Counted from the first letter of the stretch, positions 6,552 through 14,928 are shown. The stretch: DNA of 23,453 bases from an uncultured Collinsella sp. (GCA_900548515.1 URKU01000021.1:1-23453); one strand, 5' to 3'. The notes: generated by a model not told the origin, from the sequence alone. Numbers and translations: made by a program.

Positions 6552-8096
6552 ATGAGGGCCCTGGGAGACACAACCGCATATTTGCGCCGGGGCATACGGG
6601 AGATTCTGTGCCTGGCGCTTTTCTTTTTCACGTTTTTGGCCGGCGAGTACCTCTTTGACGTGCGCGTGGCCGAGTTTGTGCCGGCGAACGAGGTCGTTAT
6701 CTACGAGAGCATCGTCGTCGGCGCGAGCGTGATCGGCTATTTTGTGCGTCCTCTCCTGTACTATCGCCGTCCCCAGACAATCGATGCAACGAGCGATATG
6801 ACGGGCGTGCTGCTGGTGTCGGCATTGCTGCTGCTGATTATGGCGGCGCAGTTTCAGGTTGTGATTGCGGGCGGTCTGGTGGCGTGCTGCGCCCTGGGCT
6901 ACTGCGGATCGACCGCTCATGCCAATCTGGCGCGGCGTTTTGCGCAGACGCCTTGTCTGGCACGTGCCGTGGCGGTTTCTTATGCTGCGGGCATTTTGGT
7001 ACAGGTGCTCAACCATATGGTGATGCCTGCGGGCATTCCTCAACAGTTTGTCCTTATTGCCTGTGCGATTGCGCTGGTTGGGCTGCTTCACGGTACCCGC
7101 CGAGCTAAATTACGCGATGAGTCCGCGCCCGAGTTCGAAGCCGAGATTGCCGAGCTATCGGTCGATGCGTCGGAGCATGGCGCCAAGTGGCGCGATAATC
7201 CCGAGGCAAAGGCGGCCTTCCAGGGTGCCGTAGTGCGCTTGACGGTGGCGACCGCCTGCCTCACCGGCGTATTCGCGGCTCTCAATGCCGGTCTTACGAC
7301 CTCGCATGCCGCCGGCGCTATCGATCTGGGTGACTGGCCGCGCTTGCTGCTGGTTGTGAGTGCGCTTGCTGCCGGCGCCCTGTATGACCTGCGCGGACGC
7401 TCGTATATGAATATCATCATGACGTGCGCCGCCATGCTGTCCACGCTCTCGTTCTTTGTGCTTATCACCGATGGCAACGGCGGCAATGCGCTCGCCGCCA
7501 CGATTATCTTTTACCTGGGCACGGGCTTTTTCGTGGTGTTCTTCACCGCGAAGTTCGCCGCGATTTCGATGTATGCCCGCTGGTCGTATCTGTGGCCGTG
7601 CATGGGCCGCGTCATCAACAACATTTGCTCAATGCTTGTGACGGCTCCGGCGGTGGCGATCATCTCGAGCCAAAACGTGCTGATGGCGGTGGGTGTCGTA
7701 CTCGTGCTGTTTGTCGGCATTGCGATCTCGCTGTTGGGGCAGTTTAGACAAGGCGTTGAGGACGAAGCGGGTCACAGGGGGCTGGCGTTTGCCACCGACA
7801 ATCTTGGCGTGAGCCGTGCGCCCGATCAGGTCGACACGGTGTCCCTGGAGACACCGGAGCTTTCGTTTGACGATCGACTCGACGGTTTTGTAGCCGCCTT
7901 TGGACTTACCAAGCGCGAGCGCGATGTACTGGAGGCGCTGGTCGTATCGGACGACAGCGTGCAGGACGTTGCGGCAGCGCTCTTCCTTTCGCGTTCTACG
8001 CTCTACCGCCATATCGCCTCGATCAACAAAAAGACCGGTGCCGCCTCGCGCGTGGCCCTCATCAATTTCTTCTGGTCCTGGACACCCCAAGACTAG
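6552..8096 (+). CDS. Membrane-embedded LuxR-type transcriptional regulator
   Basis: The protein has 514 residues. About ten to twelve hydrophobic segments fill residues ~10-400, with a hydrophilic interruption near ~180-225. A LuxR helix-turn-helix domain occupies ~451-508 (LTKRERDVLEAL then VAAALFLSRSTLYRHIASINKKTG). This layout, a multi-span transporter-like sensor fused to a C-terminal LuxR HTH, is common and expanded in Coriobacteriia; ligands are mostly unknown. I chose ATG 6552 because a GGGGG Shine-Dalgarno lies 5 nt upstream; the longer ORF starting at 6516 has none. Its stop is followed after 2 nt by a 41-nt hairpin. It may regulate the downstream gene cluster, but nothing in the sequence proves a target. 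Confidence 0.85.
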   Translation: MRALGDTTAYLRRGIREILCLALFFFTFLAGEYLFDVRVAEFVPANEVVIYESIVVGASVIGYFVRPLLYYRRPQTIDATSDMTGVLLVSALLLLIMAAQFQVVIAGGLVACCALGYCGSTAHANLARRFAQTPCLARAVAVSYAAGILVQVLNHMVMPAGIPQQFVLIACAIALVGLLHGTRRAKLRDESAPEFEAEIAELSVDASEHGAKWRDNPEAKAAFQGAVVRLTVATACLTGVFAALNAGLTTSHAAGAIDLGDWPRLLLVVSALAAGALYDLRGRSYMNIIMTCAAMLSTLSFFVLITDGNGGNALAATIIFYLGTGFFVVFFTAKFAAISMYARWSYLWPCMGRVINNICSMLVTAPAVAIISSQNVLMAVGVVLVLFVGIAISLLGQFRQGVEDEAGHRGLAFATDNLGVSRAPDQVDTVSLETPELSFDDRLDGFVAAFGLTKRERDVLEALVVSDDSVQDVAAALFLSRSTLYRHIASINKKTGAASRVALINFFWSWTPQD

Positions 8097-8098
8097 CC

Positions 8099-8139
8099 AA
8101 AACCACCACGAAGGGGACAGGCACCTTTGTGGTGGTTTT
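8099..8139 (+). repeat. 41-nt GGAC hairpin element, copy 1 (terminator-like)
   Basis: AAAACCACCAC (8099-8109) pairs with GTGGTGGTTTT (8129-8139). An inner AAGG/CCTT extends the stem to 16 pairs, leaving the loop GGACAGGCA. It begins 2 nt after the LuxR gene stop. It has A4 on the left and T4 on the right, so it could terminate on both strands. An identical 41-nt copy is at 11825-11865 and a diverged one at about 14732-14779. The GGAC loop-side motif recalls REP elements mobilised by REP-associated tyrosine transposases. Confidence 0.85.
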
Positions 8140-8241
8140 ACCTGCAAAAATATGAATATGAGACATTTGTCACCTGCCGTTTTGGCGCTCAAAGGCATAT
8201 GAATGTGATGTTGAGCGAAGCAGAACGGAAGGGGTGCACCT

Positions 8242-8694
8242 ATGGCGTCTCGGGGTTGCGCGTCTAATAAAATTGCGGGCGCGCTTATCGCCGTGGTTGT
8301 TGTTGCCGCAGCGGTGACACTCATGCGAGCTTACGGCGCCGGCGCCCATGGCGCTCAGGGAAAGACTGCCGCACAAGCATCGCTCAATGATTGTGCCGCC
8401 GCTCCGGTGGCGGTCAAGCTTATCGAGGACGGAGAGGCACGGACGGTCTATGAGACCGACGATGCCGAGCTGGTCGCATCGACTTTCGCCGCGCTCGACG
8501 GCTGCACCGTGGGAGATGCGGTGGATGAGCGGATGAGCGACGCCGGTCGCACGCTCGTCTTTGCCTATGCGGACGGCTCGGAGCGATCGGTGGAGCTCGA
8601 AGGCAAGAACATCGTGCTCGACAAGACGGCATATCGTCTCGACGGTGCCGACGAACTGTGGCGACAGCTAGCCGCCATCAAGAACAGCCAATGA
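8242..8694 (+). CDS. Small membrane-anchored hypothetical protein
   Basis: This 150-residue protein is of unknown function. Residues ~10-28 (KIAGALIAVVVVAAAVTLM) form one membrane anchor or uncleaved signal. The rest is a small extracytoplasmic domain with two cysteines (about 50 and 87) that could form a disulfide. Its pattern, short beta strands such as RTLVFAYADGSERSVEL followed by KTAYRLDGADELWRQL, resembles small exported domains of Gram-positive bacteria that I cannot name. The start is supported by GGAAGGGG about 7 nt upstream. It ends 17 nt before the zinc-ribbon gene, so the two are probably co-transcribed. The gap 8140-8241 shows no gene. Confidence 0.75.
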   Translation: MASRGCASNKIAGALIAVVVVAAAVTLMRAYGAGAHGAQGKTAAQASLNDCAAAPVAVKLIEDGEARTVYETDDAELVASTFAALDGCTVGDAVDERMSDAGRTLVFAYADGSERSVELEGKNIVLDKTAYRLDGADELWRQLAAIKNSQ

Positions 8695-8711
8695 AATGAG
8701 GGGTGTACGGG

Positions 8712-10274
8712 ATGAGTGACTTGAGATTCTGTCCGGCGTGCGGAGCGCAGCTGCCTCGGGTTGCCGGCGTGCCGATGCGGTTTTGCCCGGGGTGCGGCGT
8801 CCGGCTCGAGGGCGTTGCATGCGGCCCGGACGCCACGGGGTCTGTGAATGATGCGGCTGACGATGATAGCGCGGGTGAAGGTTGCGAGCCGAGCGTGGCC
8901 GTGCCGGCAGATGCGCCAACGCGGAGTGCCGAGGCCGCGTCGCCGTCTGGCGGTACAGCCGCAGCGGACACTCTTCGCGCCGGCGAACTTGAGCTCCATA
9001 CCGCATGCGATGCTTCTGGAGGCCAGGCACTCGCGCAGGTGGCGTTGCCGCGGGGTTGGAGTATCGAAGAGGCACATCTTGAGCGTAGCGGTAGCTTCGA
9101 CTGCCCGATTTCGGTTGGCGTGACGGCGGCGGGCCCGGCGGGCGAACGCATCATGTACCGCTCCGAGCTCTGCTACGTGGATGCGGGCGCCGTTGCCAAG
9201 CGCATTCCCACGCAAACCGAGCGCAAAGCGTTTGTGCATGTGGAGGCAGCTTGCGACGAGTTGGCCCAGGCCTGTGCGGCACAGCTGGGCGCACGGGCGG
9301 AGGTCGTTGCCGAGCAGCCGTACCCATCGAGCGCGGCGGTCGATATCGAGCACGAGCGTGCCCGCGTAAAGCGCGAGGCTGCAAACGACTTTGCGATCCA
9401 GGGCTTTTCGATGGAGCCGAGCGATGTGATCTATGAGTGCCGCATGCGTAGATATCGGCTTGCGGGCGCCCCAGTGCCCACCGAGCTTGCGGTGGCTGCC
9501 AAAGTCGAGGGCTATGTGGCCTCGATTGGCGGAATCGCGGGCTCTATGGGTAAAGGCATCGCCGCCGGGGCCGAGGCGCTGCTGGGCGCAGGCTTTTCGA
9601 GCAGGCTCATCGGCGGCGTTCTGGGCAAGCGCCTGCGCGAGCGTCAGGCGGCTGCAGCGGCGGGGCAGGGTGTCGCGCAAGAGCAGACCTCGGATCAGGA
9701 CGATTGCCCAGACGAGGCGCCGTTCAAGCTGGGAGCGGCCGACCTGTTGCAGTGGCGTATCAGGGACAGCTTCTGCCTGGTTGCGCCAGAGGGCCGTCTG
9801 GACGAGGCGGCCTCTACGGCGCTCGCTTCAATGGCATCGACCCTGCGGCTCAACCCGGAGCTTGCGCGCGAGGCATGCGCTCAAAAGCAGCAGATGGTGC
9901 TTGAGCAGCGCCAACGTACGCAGATGAATATCGCCCAGCAGCAACAGCAGTTTGCAGCCTGGCAGCAGATGCATGCTTCGCAGCAGGCGGCGTTCGACAG
10001 CTACCAACAGGCATGGTTCGACCGCAGCGATCGTCAGCACGCCGCGAACATGGCCGCCAGCGCGGCCAATTTCTCCAATGCGGGTGTGGGAACGGGCGCT
10101 GCCTCGTATTCCGATGCCATCCGCGGAGTCAACCATTACACCAGGCCCGACGGCACCGATGTCGAGGTTTCGGTGATGGCAGACCAGGCTTGGGTGAACG
10201 GCTCGGGCGATGTAATCGGCACGCGCGATGGCTTTGAGCCTGGTTTTGGCTGGACGGAACTGCCCCGTCAATAG
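8712..10274 (+). CDS. Double-zinc-ribbon, Gln-rich hypothetical protein
   Basis: This is a 520-residue protein. The N-terminus has two knuckles, CPAC (C7, C10) and CPGC (C25, C28), forming one zinc ribbon. A low-complexity acidic/Ala linker follows to ~85. The middle domain (~90-220) is mixed alpha/beta and unrecognised. A Gly/Ala-rich stretch at ~260-300 could associate with membrane. Residues ~385-460 are Gln/Ala-rich helix (QQQQQFAAWQQMHASQQAAF), likely coiled coil. A C-terminal module runs from YSDAIRGVNHYTRPDG to FGWTELPRQ and recalls the C-termini of other zinc-ribbon proteins in Gram-positive bacteria. ATG 8712 is preferred to GTG 8703 because GAGGGG at 8698-8703 is correctly spaced for 8712. 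It lacks a signal peptide. Genes for one anchored and two lipid-anchored proteins flank it, suggesting an envelope-linked system; function is unknown. Confidence 0.8.
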   Translation: MSDLRFCPACGAQLPRVAGVPMRFCPGCGVRLEGVACGPDATGSVNDAADDDSAGEGCEPSVAVPADAPTRSAEAASPSGGTAAADTLRAGELELHTACDASGGQALAQVALPRGWSIEEAHLERSGSFDCPISVGVTAAGPAGERIMYRSELCYVDAGAVAKRIPTQTERKAFVHVEAACDELAQACAAQLGARAEVVAEQPYPSSAAVDIEHERARVKREAANDFAIQGFSMEPSDVIYECRMRRYRLAGAPVPTELAVAAKVEGYVASIGGIAGSMGKGIAAGAEALLGAGFSSRLIGGVLGKRLRERQAAAAAGQGVAQEQTSDQDDCPDEAPFKLGAADLLQWRIRDSFCLVAPEGRLDEAASTALASMASTLRLNPELAREACAQKQQMVLEQRQRTQMNIAQQQQQFAAWQQMHASQQAAFDSYQQAWFDRSDRQHAANMAASAANFSNAGVGTGAASYSDAIRGVNHYTRPDGTDVEVSVMADQAWVNGSGDVIGTRDGFEPGFGWTELPRQ

Positions 10275-10349
10275 CGTGAGCAGGCTATGGGTGAATCGAT
10301 GCCGGGCGTGTTTCTCGGCATTGTGATAAAGAACGGGAAAGGAACAACG

Positions 10350-11105
10350 ATGAGGGAGACGGTTATTTCGCGCACGGCGTTTGTCGCGGCGGCGGGAGCG
10401 GCGCTGCTGACGCTTGCGGGGTGCGGCGGACAGCAGGCGCAGGATGCGACGAGCTTTAACGATGATCGCCCGGTGAAGGACAAGATGGACGCGGGCTCGT
10501 CATCGGGCGATTCCGGCGATGCGGGCGGCGGTGCGGATACGGACGGCAGCTCGACGGATGCGTTCGATACGTGGTCGGACGACTGCTGGGATGCGTACCG
10601 CAACATCAGCATTGCGGCGTTGCTCGAGCTTAAGGGCTGGCAGTTGCAGGAATTTGCCTCGCAACAGGGCTATATCTGGCAAGATGCGCTCGGGATGTAC
10701 GAGAACGAGGCCGGTCGTGTGCTCAGCGTCTGCAATATCAGCAAGGACGGTGCAACCGAATGGCTCGGTGAGGACGAAATCGGAAAGCTCGACAAGGGCG
10801 GAACCGGGAGCACCGTGATGTTTACGCTGCAACTTGCGGGCTATTCGAGCTGCGAGGATGTTATCGCGGGCTTTTCGGTGCCGGTTGAGGACCGGGCGCA
10901 GATTACTTCGGGTTCATGGATTGCGTGCGTATACGGGTCCAACATGGCGCGGCACGTCGCCATGGTGGGTCCGATGGAAAACGGCGACTACCGCCTGGAT
11001 CTCATTACCGAGGAGGCCATCAAGACCGGTACGTTTACCCAGGGCGGCGGTGCCCCCACGATTGACGAATTTTGGCAGGAGAAGACCGGGCGCGCACTCG
11101 GCTAA
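10350..11105 (+). CDS. Putative lipoprotein, paralogue A
   Basis: This 251-residue exported lipoprotein is of unknown function. The signal peptide is ISRTAFVAAAGAALLTLAGC with the lipobox LAGC (Cys ~27). The SRxAFV start resembles a Tat-type signal but has only one arginine. A Ser/Gly/Asp-rich linker (~45-72) precedes a globular domain with WQLQEFASQQGYIWQ, LQLAGYSS and a C-terminal TIDEFW motif. These blocks line up with the next gene, so the two are tandem paralogues. ATG 10350 has AAAGGA about 6 nt upstream; the longer in-frame extension to 10287 has no such support. It lies 75 nt after the zinc-ribbon gene, on the same strand. Confidence 0.8.
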   Translation: MRETVISRTAFVAAAGAALLTLAGCGGQQAQDATSFNDDRPVKDKMDAGSSSGDSGDAGGGADTDGSSTDAFDTWSDDCWDAYRNISIAALLELKGWQLQEFASQQGYIWQDALGMYENEAGRVLSVCNISKDGATEWLGEDEIGKLDKGGTGSTVMFTLQLAGYSSCEDVIAGFSVPVEDRAQITSGSWIACVYGSNMARHVAMVGPMENGDYRLDLITEEAIKTGTFTQGGGAPTIDEFWQEKTGRALG

Positions 11106-11143
11106 GCGCGACGCGACCGACATCGCAGCGAGGGATGAACATG

Positions 11144-11818
11144 ATGAATGAGATGACGATGAGCCGCGCGGCCTTTGTGGCGGGCGCGGGCGCGGCGGCT
11201 TGCGCGCTGGCTGGCTGCTCGGGCACTATGGGCGGCGTCAAGGCGGCGAGCACGGCGGACGCCGCCTGCGTGGACGACAATGCCAACGTGACGGTCTATG
11301 CCGCGATCAACTTGGGTGGTGCCGATCTGGTGCGCCTGCTCAAACATCAAAATTATGAGTGGCAAGGCGAGAACGTGGGCTACGGCGCCGTCGATGACGC
11401 GGGATTTTTCGCCTTTACCTTTTCCAAGGTTTCGGACGATGTGGACGAACTTGCAAATAGCGCGATACCGCTTTCGGAGTCCGAGTACGAGGAGCTTGAA
11501 CCGGGCGGCGGAGACGATAGCGTGGCGATCTTGCTTTCGGTGGCCGGTTATACGACGGGCGATCGCGCGCTCGCCGGCGCGATCGGCGATGCGGCGATGG
11601 TGCAGGAGAAGTGCACGGTTGACGATTCCGCGTATTGGCTGGTCAAGGCACTCGACGGCAGCCGCTATGTGATTTCGGCCTACGACACCGAAGATGATGG
11701 CGACGGTGCCCATGACATCTACATCTATAGTGAGTCTTTTATTCGCACCGGCTACCTGAGCGGCGGCGACCAGATCGATATCGATGAGCTCTGGAGCCGC
11801 CTGGCCAACGCCTCGTAA
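11144..11818 (+). CDS. Putative lipoprotein, paralogue B
   Basis: This 224-residue exported lipoprotein is of unknown function. The signal peptide is MSRAAFVAGAGAAACALAGC with lipobox LAGC, nearly superimposable on paralogue A. The mature part keeps the blocks LVRLLKHQNYEWQ, LLSVAGYTT and DIDELW but lacks the long Ser/Gly linker. It is strongly acidic. AGCGAGGG precedes two possible starts, ATG 11141 and ATG 11144; I chose 11144 because it gives the same N-terminal length as paralogue A, but 11141 is equally possible. It lies 38 nt after paralogue A, so the pair is almost certainly one operon. A 41-nt hairpin element follows 6 nt after the stop. Confidence 0.8.
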   Translation: MNEMTMSRAAFVAGAGAAACALAGCSGTMGGVKAASTADAACVDDNANVTVYAAINLGGADLVRLLKHQNYEWQGENVGYGAVDDAGFFAFTFSKVSDDVDELANSAIPLSESEYEELEPGGGDDSVAILLSVAGYTTGDRALAGAIGDAAMVQEKCTVDDSAYWLVKALDGSRYVISAYDTEDDGDGAHDIYIYSESFIRTGYLSGGDQIDIDELWSRLANAS

Positions 11819-11824
11819 CGCCCC

Positions 11825-11865
11825 AAAACCACCACGAAGGGGACAGGCACCTTTGTGGTGGTTTT
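11825..11865. repeat. 41-nt GGAC hairpin element, copy 2 (bidirectional terminator position)
   Basis: All 41 bases match the copy at 8099-8139: A4-CCACCAC arm, AAGG/CCTT inner pairs, loop GGACAGGCA, and GTGGTGG-T4 arm. It lies between the convergent stops of lipoprotein B (11818, plus) and mgtA (11882, minus), where a symmetric A-stem-loop-T structure would terminate both transcripts. Confidence 0.85.
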
Positions 11866-11881
11866 GCCTTAGGGCTGTCTG

Positions 11882-14650
11882 TTACAGCAGCTCACCGTGA
11901 CGGGCGATGTAGTGGCGCTTGGCCAGCTGGGTCAGCGCAATGTAGGCGGCGACGATGCCGATGAGCAGCGTAAAGAAGCTCGCCGGCAGCGGCATGAGGC
12001 CCAGAGCCTCGGCGATGGGGCTTGCCGGCAGCCAAGTGACGAGCGTCAGGCCCAGTACGGTGAGCACGCACAGCGCGGGCGCGGCGTGGTCGCGCGGGCT
12101 CGGCAGGTGCGGGGAGCGCAGCATGTGGATTACGAGCGTCTGCGACCACATAGACTCAACGAACCAACCGCTCTGGAAAATCGCCGCAAAGGTTGCGATG
12201 CCGGCAACATTGCCCGCGGCGGCAAGCTCGGCCCAGCTCGCGCCCACGGTGGCGGGGCACACCGCAAAGAAGAGCGCGGCGAAGGTCACGATGTCAAACA
12301 GCGAGCTCACGGGGCCCAGCTCGAGCATAAAGCCCTTGATGGACGCGGCGTCCCAGGCACGCGGGCGGGCAGTCCAGGCGTCATCGACGGTGTCCCACGG
12401 TAGCGTGATGCACACGATCTCGTAGACGAGCGACAGCAGCACCAGCTGTAGGGCACTCATGGGCAAAAACGGCAAGAACAGGCTCGCGACGGTCACGGAC
12501 AGCACGTTGCCAAAGTTGGAGCTCACTGTGGTCTTGAGGTACTTGAGCAGGTTGCCGTAGGTGCGGCGGCCTTCGATGATTCCGCGTTCGAGCACGCCCA
12601 GGTCCTTCTGAAGCAAGATGATATCGGCGGATTCCTTGGCAATGTCGACGGCCGAATCGACTGAGATGCCGCAATCGCTCGCACGCATGGCGGCGGCGTC
12701 GTTGATGCCGTCGCCCATAAAGCCCACGGTGTGGCCGAGTAGCTCGCGCATGACGCGCACCAGGCGCGCCTTCTGCAACGGCGAGAGCTTGGCGAAGAGG
12801 TGGGTTTTCTCGGCGCGCTCGGCAAGCTCGGCGTCGTCGAGCGCATCGATCTCGGAGCCGAGCAAGACGTTGCTCGCATCGATGCCGATCTGCGCGCAGA
12901 CGGTGGCGGCGACGCGGTCGTTGTCGCCGGTCAGGACCTTGACCGCCACGCCCTTGGCCTCGAGGGTGGCGACGGCGCCCGCGGCACTTGCTTTGGGCGG
13001 ATCGAGGAAGGCCAAAAAGCCCATCAGCACCATGTCGCATTCGTCGGCGATGCCAAACTCGCCCACGCAGCGCGGATCGGTCTTCTGTGCCACGGCAATC
13101 ACGCGCAGGCCCTCGGCGTTAAGATCGGCGACCTGCTTGCGAATCTGGGCGAGCTTGTCTTCGGCGAGCGGCCGGGCGATGCCATCGACCTCGACAAAGG
13201 AGCAGATCTCGAGCATCTCCTCGGCAGCTCCCTTGGTAACCATTTGGGTTTTGCCTTGGGCGTCGGAGACAACTACGCTCAGGCGACGGCGCGAGAAATC
13301 GAAGGGAACCTCGTCGACCTTGGTGTAGCGGTCGCGCAGGCTCTGGCCCAGCATGGAATCGGGTGCGACGGTCGAGGGTGTCACATCGGCACGGTCGATT
13401 ACGGCCAGGTCGATAAGATTTTTGAGGCCGGTCTGGAAGAAGCTGTTCAAAAACGCATGGCGCAGCACGCGCGCGTCCTCGTTGCCATCGGTGTTGAGGT
13501 AGCGCTCGAGCACGATGCGGTCTTCGGTGAGGGTGCCGGTCTTGTCGCAGCACAGGACGTCCATGGCGCCCAGGTTTTGAATCGCCGGCAGCTCCTTGAC
13601 GATAACCTGGCGACGGGCGAGGTCCTTGGCGCCCTGCGACAGGCTTGTGGTCACGATGACGGGAAGCATCTGCGGCGTGATGCCCACGCCCACGCTCGTG
13701 GCGAACAGCAGCGCGTCGATGACGTTGCCCTTGGTGGCGGCGTTGATGGCAAAGACGGCCGGCGCCATAACGAGCATGAGGCGTACGAGCAACATGGAGA
13801 CGCTCGAGACGCCGCGGTCAAACGCGCTCTTTTCGCCGCGCCCGTTGAGTATCTTGGCGATGCCGCCCAGGTAGGTGTCCGAGCCGGTGGCAACGACAAG
13901 CGCCATGGCGGTGCCGTTTTGCACGGAGGTGCCGGTAAAGACGATGTTCTTGCAGGCAGAGAGTGGCAGCGCGGAGCCGTCGGCGCCCTCGACGACGGTG
14001 ACGGCAGCGGTCTTCTCGACGGCCTCGCTCTCGCCGGTGAGTGCGGACTCGATGACAAACAGGTCGCGCGCGGTGATGACGCGGGCATCTGCTGGCACCA
14101 TATCGCCGGCAGAGAGACGGATCACATCGCCGGGGACGAGCTCGTCGAAGGGGATCTTGATGCGCTCGCCGTCGCGCAGGGCGGTGCAGGTGTTGGAGAC
14201 CAGGTCCTTAAGGGCCTCGGCCGCATTGCCGCTGCGGGCTTCCTGGATAAACTTCATGCCGCCCGATACCAGCAGCATGATGCCGATGACGATGACCGCG
14301 GAGGGGTCGCGCTGCGGCTCGGGCACGGCGAGCACGTCGATATAGAGCGAGATCAGCGCGAGCGCGGCGAGGATGCCGGCGAAGGGATCGATGAAGGCGT
14401 CGGCGATGCGACGGGCGGGCGTCTTGGTCGGTGCCTCGATGGTGTTGGGGCCGGAGGTGTCCAGGCGCTCGGTTGCCTGTTCGGCGGTGAGGCCGTTTGC
14501 CGTGGCGTCAAGCAGTACGAGAGCGTCCTCGGCGCTATGGGTGGCGGCGAATATGGTGTTCTTGGACAGGCCGGCGTGGGCGGCGGGACGCGCCGTGTGG
14601 CGGCGCTTGGAGATTGCTTCGAGCACCGTGGCCGTTTTGAGCATCAGCAT
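11882..14650 (-). CDS. mgtA: Magnesium-importing P-type ATPase
   Basis: The protein has 922 residues and imports Mg2+ through the cytoplasmic membrane at the cost of ATP. The order is as in type IIIB P-ATPases: N-terminal cytosolic part, first membrane pairs (~85-130), actuator domain with TGES (205-208), the IIIB-type membrane motif GITPQMLPVIV (323-333), phosphorylation site DKTGTLT with Asp369, the nucleotide domain, the hinge GDGINDAAAM, and about six C-terminal membrane segments. Length fits MgtA/MgtB (~900). ATG 14650 has AAGGAGG 5 nt upstream. A long leader with a small ORF and a hairpin precedes it, recalling the regulated mgtA leaders of enteric bacteria. It is convergent with the lipoprotein genes and divergent from pyrE. 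The identification is firm; MgtA versus MgtB naming is a convention. Confidence 0.93.
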   Translation of the reverse strand: MLMLKTATVLEAISKRRHTARPAAHAGLSKNTIFAATHSAEDALVLLDATANGLTAEQATERLDTSGPNTIEAPTKTPARRIADAFIDPFAGILAALALISLYIDVLAVPEPQRDPSAVIVIGIMLLVSGGMKFIQEARSGNAAEALKDLVSNTCTALRDGERIKIPFDELVPGDVIRLSAGDMVPADARVITARDLFVIESALTGESEAVEKTAAVTVVEGADGSALPLSACKNIVFTGTSVQNGTAMALVVATGSDTYLGGIAKILNGRGEKSAFDRGVSSVSMLLVRLMLVMAPAVFAINAATKGNVIDALLFATSVGVGITPQMLPVIVTTSLSQGAKDLARRQVIVKELPAIQNLGAMDVLCCDKTGTLTEDRIVLERYLNTDGNEDARVLRHAFLNSFFQTGLKNLIDLAVIDRADVTPSTVAPDSMLGQSLRDRYTKVDEVPFDFSRRRLSVVVSDAQGKTQMVTKGAAEEMLEICSFVEVDGIARPLAEDKLAQIRKQVADLNAEGLRVIAVAQKTDPRCVGEFGIADECDMVLMGFLAFLDPPKASAAGAVATLEAKGVAVKVLTGDNDRVAATVCAQIGIDASNVLLGSEIDALDDAELAERAEKTHLFAKLSPLQKARLVRVMRELLGHTVGFMGDGINDAAAMRASDCGISVDSAVDIAKESADIILLQKDLGVLERGIIEGRRTYGNLLKYLKTTVSSNFGNVLSVTVASLFLPFLPMSALQLVLLSLVYEIVCITLPWDTVDDAWTARPRAWDAASIKGFMLELGPVSSLFDIVTFAALFFAVCPATVGASWAELAAAGNVAGIATFAAIFQSGWFVESMWSQTLVIHMLRSPHLPSPRDHAAPALCVLTVLGLTLVTWLPASPIAEALGLMPLPASFFTLLIGIVAAYIALTQLAKRHYIARHGELL

Positions 14651-14731
14651 AGGGTCCTCCTTGTTAAAGGGAGTTAGCGTACGTGTCGTATTTGCTTCAA
14701 AAAACCTAGATGTCGCTCACGTCATGCTCGC

Positions 14732-14779
14732 GAATCACCACAAGGGGGGCAGGCACCTTTGTGGTGGTTTTGGTGATCG
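14732..14779. repeat. Diverged copy 3 of the GGAC hairpin element, inside the mgtA leader
   Basis: The right half (GCAGGCACCTTTGTGGTGG plus T4) matches the 41-nt element, whereas the left arm is changed to ATCACCACAAGG and GGAC has become GGGC. CACCAC-AAGG can pair with CCTTTGTGGTG, leaving one T of the right arm bulged. An outer pairing of CGAATCACCA (14731-14740) with TGGTGATCG (14771-14779) competes with it. It lies between the leader ORF stop (14791) and the mgtA start (14650), so it would be transcribed as part of the mgtA leader. Confidence 0.7.
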
Positions 14780-14790
14780 ACTGTTGGCGC

Positions 14791-14862
14791 TTATGCGTGC
14801 GCGGAATCCTCGCGGCGTGCCGAGGGCGACATGCAGGTTTTTCGACTATGGCTGCCTTCCAT
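14791..14862 (-). CDS. Candidate 23-aa leader peptide upstream of mgtA
   Basis: ATG at 14862 is preceded by AAGGAGG with a 6-nt spacer, the best kind of ribosome-binding site in this window. The frame closes with TAA at 14791-14793. The peptide begins MEGSHSRKTCMSPS and ends REDSAHA; it is basic and Ser-rich and has no membrane segment. It is transcribed in the same direction as mgtA, whose start is 140 nt further on. A consensus-like promoter lies about 60-95 nt upstream. In enteric bacteria short leader peptides (MgtL, MgtM, MgtP) control Mg2+ transporter genes, but this peptide is not their homologue by sequence. It could instead be a small functional protein. The small-ORF call rests on the ribosome-binding site and position only. 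Confidence 0.5.
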   Translation of the reverse strand: MEGSHSRKTCMSPSARREDSAHA

Positions 14863-14928
14863 GGCACACCTCCTTAAGGCCGGGCGCGGCGCGCTTTGGG
14901 TATCTCGTACCCGTTTCAATCCGCCGGT

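Noticed and set aside
8152..8202. 16-codon ORF (MNMRHLSP...) before the small membrane-protein gene
   Set aside because: No ribosome-binding site and no other support; it lies in a short intergenic gap next to a repeat element.
12800..14677. 625-codon plus-strand open frame opposite mgtA
   Set aside because: The product is rich in Gly, His and Asp with no recognisable domain; mgtA on the other strand has every P-type ATPase motif. Such antisense frames are typical of high-GC codon bias.
14663..14922. M-box or other known Mg2+ riboswitch in the mgtA leader
   Set aside because: I could not find the conserved M-box core pattern, and the length left after the small ORF and repeat element is too short. 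A covariance-model search would settle it.
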